From positions 62,001 through 126,000 of the forward strand of contig NZ_JNYJ01000016.1 of NCBI RefSeq assembly GCF_000716715.1: a stretch of 64,000 bases of DNA, written 5' to 3'. A program made the position numbers and the translations under genes. Every line of letters starts with the position of its first letter. Position 1 is the stretch's first letter. Below are positions 58,394 through 64,000 of this stretch, piece after piece. The notes under the pieces are model-generated. The model made no database searches and was not told the origin of the DNA. It saw only the letters and a list, made by a program, of their open reading frames with translations. The DNA is from Dactylosporangium aurantiacum (GTDB lineage Bacteria; Actinomycetota; Actinomycetes; Mycobacteriales; Micromonosporaceae).

Positions 58394-61020
58394 GTGGGCT
58401 CCTTGGGCGTGGGCTGCGGGACGGTGCGCTGGTGCAGCGCGAGCACTGCGTCGCGGGTGGCCCTGGTGTGCGGATGGTCGACGCCGAGGGCGTGTTGGCG
58501 GTCGGCGAGCACGGCGAGCAGCTCACGCTGCGCGACCGGGACACGGCCCTGGTCGAGCAGGATGAGCCCGAGCCGGTGCCGGCTGGCCAGGGTCGCCGGG
58601 TGCAGCTCACCCAGCTGGCGGCGGCGGGCCGCCACGACGGTCTGCCCCAGCGACGCGGCCTCCTCGAGGTCGCCGCTGTCGTGCAGGCAGTCGACCAGTG
58701 CCTGGCCCACGGCGAGGGTCCGCGGGTGGTGCAGGCCACGGACCTCCTGGTTGGTCTTCCACAACCAGGCCAGCTCCCTGCCGGCGGCGTCGAGATCGTC
58801 GAGTCGGTGCTGGACCTCGGCGAGGTACTGGTGGGTGACCAGGGTCGCCGGATGCAGGCCGCCGAGCACGGAACGCCTGCCCTCCAGCACATCCCGGTAG
58901 CGGTCGCGTGCCTCGACCAGTCGCCCTCGCGCGCGCAGCAGGTCGGCTTCCCCGTGCAAGCTGGTCAGCGTGTCCGGGTGCCGGCCGCCGAGCAACCGCA
59001 TCCTTGCCTCGACCGTACGGGTGAGCAGGGCGTCGGCGTCGTCGAGCGCACCTCGCTGGCGCAGCGTCCGGGCCAGGTAGTGCTGCGTCATCAGCGTGTC
59101 CGGATGCTCCGGGCCGAGCGTGTCGATCCGGGCGGCCAGGACCGAGCGGTACCGCGCTTCGGCGCCGGCCAGGTCGCCCTGGTCGTACAGGACCCTGGCG
59201 AGGCCGTGTTCCAGCGCCAACGTGTCCGGTGCGTCGGGCCCGAGCCGGCTGTGGGCCACCTCGAGCGCCCGGACGAACGCCGCGGCCGCCTCGTTCAGGT
59301 GGCCGGCGGCCCGCAGGAAGTGCGCCGCACGGGCGGCGAGGCCGACCACCGACAGGACGAGCGCGTCGTCGACCGGTCCGACGTCGAGCAGGTCCAGCTG
59401 CGCCGTGCAGTGATCCGCCAGCAGCCGCCACCGCACCCAGGAGGTCGGGGACTTCGGGTCGTCCTCGGCCGCCGGAGACAGGACCGCGGTGGTGAGCTGC
59501 AGGTACCGCCCGAGCTCCCGGCGCAGCCGCGGGTCGGCCCGGACGGTGTCGCGGACCAGCAGGTGCAGCGTCAGCGACGGCTCGGCCTCGCCGTCGGCCA
59601 GGGTGATCAGGCCGAGGCCCTGCAGCGCGCGGAGCGTGTCCCAGGTGCCCAGCGCCGGCATACCGGCGAACAGCGGTGACCGGACCAGGATGTCGGGCTT
59701 CAGGATCCGCGTGAACGGCACCGGCCCCGCGCCGAGGCACGCCAGCAGGTACAGCATGGGCCGCCCGTACGTGAAGCCACGGTCGATGAGCAGCGCCAAG
59801 GACAGCGCCCAGGTCCGGTCGACCATGTGCTGGTCGGATCGCCCGCCGGCGGTCGCCGCGGCCAGCATGCCCACGCCGGCGCCGTGGTCGAGCGCCGCGA
59901 CGTAGGCCGGGAACGTCCGGGGCAGGTCCGGGGTGGCGAGCCGGGCCGGCATCCTGCCCGCTTCGGCGAGGTACCGGCCGGCGAGCATCAGCGCCAGCGG
60001 CAGGCCACCGAGCCGCTCGGCGAGGTCCGCCGCCTCGCCGGGGGTGCCGGCCGGGTGCCCGCCGAGCTCGACGAGCACGTCGGCGCCGTCGGCGCGGGTC
60101 AGGCCGGTGACCCGGTGGAAGGAGATCCACTGTGGCGGCGGGTCGTGCCACGTGGTGGCCAGGCCGTCCCGGGTGGTCACCACGACGGTGCCCATGCTCG
60201 TGCGCGCCGGCCGCAGCCAGCCGGTCCCGTCGGTGAGATGCTGTCCGGGAAGGCCGAGCGACCTCGACGGGTCGTCCGCGTTGTCGAACACGAGCAGCCA
60301 GGGCCGGTCGAGCGCGTCGAGGTGTTCCCAGACGAGGTCCGGCAGGCTGCCGCCGCGCAGCCGCTCGGCGGAGATCCCCAGCTCCACGGCGAGGGCGTGC
60401 ATCGCCGCGAAGGTGGTGGAGGCGTCGTCGGCCGGTATCCAGAAGGTACGCACGCCCGCGTCGACGGCGCGTTGCGCGAGGGTGAGCGCGATCATGCTCT
60501 TGCCGCTGCCGCCGATGCCCTGCAGCACATGCACGTGTGGCCCGCCGGCCAGATGGGTGGACGAGGTCACGGTGGCGTCGAGGGTCCGCACGATGTCGTC
60601 CCGGCCACGCACGCGCGGCTCGACCAGAAGTCGCCGCAGCGGCGGCAGGATCGACACGGCGACCGGCGGTGTGGTGTGCGCGGTGGTGGACGGTGACTCG
60701 TCCGCCTGCTCACCACCGGTGCGCAGGCGCCAGTACGCGGCCTGCCACGCCTCGATCTCGGCGGGATCGGTGATGCCGAGGGTGCGTACCAGGCGGCCGA
60801 CGAGGTCGGGCGGCTGCAGGGCCGGCAGGTGCGCGCCGGCGAAGTACCCGCCGACCGTGCTCGGCGGCAGCCCGAGTGCGTTGGCGACGCGGCGCACGCT
60901 GAGTCCGCTGCGCTGGCGCGCGATGGTGAGCTCGGCGCCGAAGCCGTGCCGGGTGACGATTCGGCGCGGATCGGGGCCGTCGGTCGGCTCGCGTCCGCCC
61001 GGCGTCGCCGACCTCACCAT
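58390..61020 (-). CDS. XRE-type HTH, NB-ARC NTPase and TPR signalling protein
   Basis: An 876-residue STAND protein. Residues 20-95 form an XRE helix-turn-helix (ELTIARQRSGLSVRRVANAL, GLPPSTVGGYFAG). Residues 140-450 are NB-ARC with Walker A VLQGIGGSGKSMIALTLA (about 170), Walker B PWLLVFDNADDPSRSL (about 245), GLPLALMLAGRYLAEAG and a winged-helix region. Residues 590-870 are Kinesin-light-chain-type TPRs (LGPDAPDTLALEHGLARVLY, LGPEHPDTLMTQHYLARTLR, LGGLHPATLVTHQYLAEVQ). It is first in an operon with a kinase-fold and a membrane protein. TPRs probably sense, NB-ARC oligomerises, and the downstream genes supply output (inference). Confidence 0.82.
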   Translation of the reverse strand: MVRSATPGGREPTDGPDPRRIVTRHGFGAELTIARQRSGLSVRRVANALGLPPSTVGGYFAGAHLPALQPPDLVGRLVRTLGITDPAEIEAWQAAYWRLRTGGEQADESPSTTAHTTPPVAVSILPPLRRLLVEPRVRGRDDIVRTLDATVTSSTHLAGGPHVHVLQGIGGSGKSMIALTLAQRAVDAGVRTFWIPADDASTTFAAMHALAVELGISAERLRGGSLPDLVWEHLDALDRPWLLVFDNADDPSRSLGLPGQHLTDGTGWLRPARTSMGTVVVTTRDGLATTWHDPPPQWISFHRVTGLTRADGADVLVELGGHPAGTPGEAADLAERLGGLPLALMLAGRYLAEAGRMPARLATPDLPRTFPAYVAALDHGAGVGMLAAATAGGRSDQHMVDRTWALSLALLIDRGFTYGRPMLYLLACLGAGPVPFTRILKPDILVRSPLFAGMPALGTWDTLRALQGLGLITLADGEAEPSLTLHLLVRDTVRADPRLRRELGRYLQLTTAVLSPAAEDDPKSPTSWVRWRLLADHCTAQLDLLDVGPVDDALVLSVVGLAARAAHFLRAAGHLNEAAAAFVRALEVAHSRLGPDAPDTLALEHGLARVLYDQGDLAGAEARYRSVLAARIDTLGPEHPDTLMTQHYLARTLRQRGALDDADALLTRTVEARMRLLGGRHPDTLTSLHGEADLLRARGRLVEARDRYRDVLEGRRSVLGGLHPATLVTHQYLAEVQHRLDDLDAAGRELAWLWKTNQEVRGLHHPRTLAVGQALVDCLHDSGDLEEAASLGQTVVAARRRQLGELHPATLASRHRLGLILLDQGRVPVAQRELLAVLADRQHALGVDHPHTRATRDAVLALHQRTVPQPTPKEPT

Positions 61021-61264
61021 GACGGCGAACCACGATGGCCGGCCGGGTCGCGGTTCGCGGGCGCGTGACCGGCAGGATCCGGTGGTGTCCGCGCGGGCGG
61101 CGGTGCGCTGTCCTCAGTCAATGGCGGCCCTCCGAAGCAGGTCCGCTCCACCGTAACAACGCTGTGTGATCATCGCCGTACGAGGTTGTCCGGCTTCGAA
61201 CGGGGTCCCTTCCCGCCTGGTAGCACCGGTGTTTGCATCGACGTGCGCCGACAGGAGGACTGGT

Positions 61265-62344
61265 ATGACCGAACGACCCCGCACGATCCGCACGGCCGGT
61301 GCGCTCGCCGACGCCGGACTGGTCACGACGGACGCGGTGACCGCCGTCGAAGCAGTCGCGCAGCGGTACGCGATCAGCCTCACCCCGACCATGCGGCAGC
61401 GCATCGCCGGTGGCCCCGACGACCCGGTGGCGCTGCAGTTCGTGCCCCGCGCCGAGGAGCTCGACACCGCCGACGACGAGCTCACCGACCCGATCGGCGA
61501 CGCCGCGTTCACGCCGGTGCCGGGCATCACCCACCGCTACCGTGACCGGGTGCTGCTCAAGCCGCTGCACGTGTGTCCCGTCTACTGCCGTTTCTGCTTC
61601 CGCCGCGAGGCGGTCGGCCCCGGTCAGGGGTTGCTGAGCGACACGGACCTGCAGGGCGCGTACGCGTACGTCCGCGCGCACCCGGAGATCTGGGAGGTCA
61701 TCCTGACCGGCGGCGACCCGTTGATCCTGTCGCCCGACCGGCTTCGCGCCATCGTCACCACGCTCGCCGGGATCGAGCACGTCGGGGTGGTGCGGGTGCA
61801 CACCCGCGTCCCGGTCGTGGCGCCGGAGCGGATCACCGACGACCTGGTCGACGCGTTGAGCGCCGACACACCCGTGTGGATCGTCGTGCACTGCAATCAC
61901 CGCCAGGAGCTCGGGCCGGACGCCGCCGACGCGCTGCGCCGCCTGTCCCGCGGGGGCATCCCCCTGCTGAGCCAGACGGTGTTGCTCAAAGGCGTCAACG
62001 ACAGTGCCGGGGTGCTCGAGGAGCTGTTCCGGGCGCTGGTCCGGCTGCGGGTCAAGCCGTACTACCTGCACCAGGCCGACCTCGCTCCGGGCACCGGGCA
62101 CTTCCGCACGACGATCGCGGCCGGCCAGGAGCTCGTCCGCCAGTTGCGCGGGCCCGTCTCGGGTCTGTGCCAGCCGACGTACGTGCTGGACCTGCCGGGC
62201 GGGCACGGCAAGGTGCCGATCGCGGCGAGCCAGCTGGCCCGGGACGCCGACGGGTATCTGGTCACCGCCCCTGACGGCACCGTCCACCGCTACGCACCCC
62301 GGCATGTCATGGCCACGACCGCGCCGGCCGGGGCCGGCACATGA
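61265..62344 (+). CDS. KamA-family radical SAM aminomutase (lysine 2,3-aminomutase-like)
   Basis: A 359-residue radical SAM/PLP enzyme. The cluster motif is VCPVYCRFCFRREAVG (C-x3-C-x2-C), the SAM region VILTGGDPLILSPDRL, and the PLP lysine is probably in DLPGGHGKVPIAASQL. LAMs of clostridia are about 415 residues; this shorter form groups with KamA/YodO-like enzymes that make beta-lysine or related beta-amino acids. AGGAGG precedes ATG 61265 by 5 nt. Overlaps the next gene by ATGA. Beta-amino acids serve as osmolytes or natural-product building blocks. Confidence 0.88.
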   Translation: MTERPRTIRTAGALADAGLVTTDAVTAVEAVAQRYAISLTPTMRQRIAGGPDDPVALQFVPRAEELDTADDELTDPIGDAAFTPVPGITHRYRDRVLLKPLHVCPVYCRFCFRREAVGPGQGLLSDTDLQGAYAYVRAHPEIWEVILTGGDPLILSPDRLRAIVTTLAGIEHVGVVRVHTRVPVVAPERITDDLVDALSADTPVWIVVHCNHRQELGPDAADALRRLSRGGIPLLSQTVLLKGVNDSAGVLEELFRALVRLRVKPYYLHQADLAPGTGHFRTTIAAGQELVRQLRGPVSGLCQPTYVLDLPGGHGKVPIAASQLARDADGYLVTAPDGTVHRYAPRHVMATTAPAGAGT

Positions 62345-63459
62345 GCCAGGTACCCGCGATCACGCTGCTGGACCCCGGCGCGGCCTGCTCCGCCGTCCGG
62401 TGGGACGTCCCGGCACTCACCACCGCGGTCGCCTGGCAGGCCGTAGCGGCGACCGCCGCCGGCGACGGCACCGGGTCGGTCAAGGTGTTCCAGGGCGGCC
62501 GGCCGGCCTCGTCGCGTGTCCTGCGGCCGGACCCGGCGCAGCCGGGAGCCACGGGCCGGTCCGGCGTGGAGCGGTTCCTGGCGCTTCCGGGTCCGACGTT
62601 CTGCTATGCCCGTGACGTCCAGGCATGGCATCGACCCCTGTTCGAGGCGATGGTCGAGGCGCTCACGCCGCACCTGATGTCCGGCGGCCTGGGCAGTGGT
62701 CCTGTCGAGACCGAGGTCTTCGCCGGCGACTACCAGCGGACCCCGGGCGGGGTGCACCGGGAGGCGTGCTCGAACGTGCACCTGGTGCTCGCGGGCGCCA
62801 AGACCATGCACCTGTGGACCGGCGACGACTGGATGCCGCCCGGCGTCCTGCGACGCGGCGACGTCGCGGCCGGCGCCGGTACCCGGGAGGAGTACCTGCC
62901 GACGCTGAACCCGGCCGTCGCGCTGGCCGCGGGCCGGTCGTTGACCGGTGGGCCGGGACAGGGTTTCGCGTGGGTCGCCGGCACCTGGCACGTGGCCGAG
63001 ACCCACGGGCCCTCCGCCGCGCTGAACATCGCGATGTACCAGCACGGGCTCGGCGCGGAACCGTCGCTTCCCGTCTGGGGTGACCGCCTCGACGGCGCCG
63101 TGCCGGCGTCGTTCCTGGACGACTACCGGCGCCACGTCGGTGCCGGCGCGATGCCGCTCGCCGCGCTCCTCGGGCGGCTGTCCGCCCTCGGCATGCGGCC
63201 CGCCGCCGTCCACCGCCGCCCGGGTCCGGTGCGCACCGTCCGGCGCGGGCTCGCCGTGCCGATCCTCTGGGTCCGGCCCGCTCCAGGCGAGCTGTTCGTG
63301 GCGACGCTCGGCGCGGTACGGCGGCTGCCGCCGCGGACACCCGTCGACTGGCTCGCCGAACGGTGGGAGCGGGCCGAACTGACCGTGCCGGAGGAGGCCG
63401 CCGGGCTCGCCGGTTGGCTGTGCCTGCAGGGCGCGCTCGAAGCAAAGGGGGAACGGTGA
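62341..63459 (+). CDS. JmjC/cupin-type Fe(II)/2-oxoglutarate hydroxylase-like protein
   Basis: A 372-residue protein. The iron-binding facial triad is suggested by GVHREACSNVHLVLAGAKTM (H-x-E) and the distal His in VAGTWHVAETHGPSAALNIA, as in JmjC and cupin-8 hydroxylases. The N-terminal half (RSGVERFLALPGPTFCYARD) and the winged C-terminal part also follow that family. The substrate may be the KamA product or a carrier-bound amino acid (inference). Coupled to its neighbours by ATGA and GTGA overlaps. Confidence 0.75.
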   Translation: MSQVPAITLLDPGAACSAVRWDVPALTTAVAWQAVAATAAGDGTGSVKVFQGGRPASSRVLRPDPAQPGATGRSGVERFLALPGPTFCYARDVQAWHRPLFEAMVEALTPHLMSGGLGSGPVETEVFAGDYQRTPGGVHREACSNVHLVLAGAKTMHLWTGDDWMPPGVLRRGDVAAGAGTREEYLPTLNPAVALAAGRSLTGGPGQGFAWVAGTWHVAETHGPSAALNIAMYQHGLGAEPSLPVWGDRLDGAVPASFLDDYRRHVGAGAMPLAALLGRLSALGMRPAAVHRRPGPVRTVRRGLAVPILWVRPAPGELFVATLGAVRRLPPRTPVDWLAERWERAELTVPEEAAGLAGWLCLQGALEAKGER

Positions 63460-64000
63460 ACACGAACACGACGCCGGCCTGGGACGAGTCCGACACCGCG
63501 GCGTTTCTGCGGTACGCCGACGTGTTCGTGCCACGCCGCGCCGAACAGTTCCGGATCGTCTGCGCACTGCTGCGCGACCTGCCGCACCCGAGCGTGCTCG
63601 AGCTCGGCTGCGGCGACGGCGCGCTGACCGAGACGATCATCCGGCAGCGGCCGGACATCGCGGTCACCGCCGTGGACGCGGCGGGCACGATGCTCGCGGC
63701 GGCGCGGCGGCGCCTCGCGGACGTGCCCGCGCACGTGCGGTTCGTGCACGCCGACCTCCGTGATCAGCACTGGCGGACCGGGCGGTACGGCGCGGTGGTG
63801 ACGTCGCTCGCCGTCCATCACCTCGACGACGACGCCAAACGGCACCTGTTCGGCTCGGTCCTCGAAATGCTCCGTCCAGGGGGGATCTACGTGCAGTGCG
63901 ACCTGATCGAACCGGCCGCGGAGGTGACCCGGCGGGTGGCCGCGGAGCAGTGGGACCACCTCGTCGAGGAGCAGGCCGCGACGGCGCCCGCCGGCCGCGA
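63456..64000 (+). CDS. Class I SAM-dependent methyltransferase (3' end cut by window)
   Basis: 181 codons visible. Motif I is VLELGCGDGALTETI, the acidic end of strand 2 is VTAVDAAGTM, motif II/III is YGAVVTSLAVHHLDDDAK, and post-motif is LRPGGIYVQCDLIEP. A small-molecule methyltransferase of the Methyltransf_25 type. The GTG start overlaps the hydroxylase stop as GTGA, so it belongs to the KamA operon. The remaining residues lie beyond the window. Confidence 0.88.
   Translation, partial: MNTNTTPAWDESDTAAFLRYADVFVPRRAEQFRIVCALLRDLPHPSVLELGCGDGALTETIIRQRPDIAVTAVDAAGTMLAAARRRLADVPAHVRFVHADLRDQHWRTGRYGAVVTSLAVHHLDDDAKRHLFGSVLEMLRPGGIYVQCDLIEPAAEVTRRVAAEQWDHLVEEQAATAPAGR

Noticed and set aside
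58390..62344. FxsT/FxsB-type (FxSxx-COOH) RiPP system, because an NB-ARC-TPR protein lies near a radical SAM gene
   Set aside because: The genes are divergent, the radical SAM is clearly KamA-like with a PLP lysine and no SPASM domain, and no short FxSxx-ending peptide was found.
1..64000. tRNA or rRNA genes
   Set aside because: Scanned by eye for TTCGA-type T-loops with paired acceptor ends and for rRNA landmarks; none convincing. A computational tRNA scan would settle this.

Overview
The window is GC-rich throughout with strong G/C third-position bias. It has many GTG and TTG starts, strings of overlapping stop/start codons, Tat and lipoprotein signals, a mycothiol-type DinB/MDMPI protein, a DUF6230/DUF6114 pair and several NACHT/NB-ARC/CHAT proteins. 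This fits a soil actinomycete of the Micromonosporaceae type. The assignment is an inference from gene content; there is no rRNA or tRNA to anchor it.

Layout. 1-5209: an HTH-less PBP-type sensor (cut by the window start), two LacI-type palindromes, the first 125 codons of a GH16 glucanase that is now a stump, a Tat-exported DyP peroxidase, a CopC-type copper protein and an alpha/beta hydrolase. 5356-8351: a caspase-like/CHAT protease overlapping a small three-helix membrane protein. 8512-15566: accessory regulators (MalT-like ATPase without HTH, STAS-HATPase fusion), a DinB-family protein and secreted proteins (DUF4232 lipoprotein, FnIII-CBM2 protein). 15567-17465: a cation antiporter-type permease and its KhtT/RCK regulator behind a structured leader with a coupled 21-residue upstream reading frame. 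17549-19653: P450, [3Fe-4S] ferredoxin and GNAT operon with a palindromic operator. 19767-23059: GNAT, a dead hydrolase and a GH27 alpha-galactosidase with two operator-like palindromes. 23422-26694: a NACHT-LRR protein. 26806-29364: cobalamin riboswitch and metE, with a visible Shine-Dalgarno-sequestering stem.

29417-39853: GGDEF-EAL protein, membrane proteins, then a junction of three dead fragments (IS5-type transposase, GH15, ZIP transporter). A methyl-accepting chemotaxis protein and a complete molybdate operon (MerR/TOBE regulator, modA, modB, modC) with its own promoter and terminator follow. 39854-43943: a short MreB-like actin-fold protein, 750 bp of degenerate repeats, two DksA/TraR zinc-finger proteins, an orphan KhtT-N domain and a PucR regulator. 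44027-47627: a PD-(D/E)xK-like protein and a divergent secreted-protein cluster with DUF6230/DUF6114.

47691-61020 is the most unusual part. It holds two convergent TPR-CHAT paralogues, one of which has lost about 94 residues including the catalytic His. It also holds a PHP phosphoesterase, a macrolide-phosphotransferase-like kinase, and a translationally coupled operon of XRE-NB-ARC-TPR protein, kinase-fold protein and membrane protein. With the NACHT-LRR and caspase-CHAT genes, the window carries four separate STAND/caspase-class signalling modules of the type associated with biological conflict. The window ends in a KamA radical SAM, JmjC-type hydroxylase and methyltransferase operon (last gene cut). 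About a dozen genes begin with a TANNNT -10 hexamer only 6-8 nt before the start codon, which suggests widespread leaderless transcription. No CRISPR array, tRNA or rRNA was seen.
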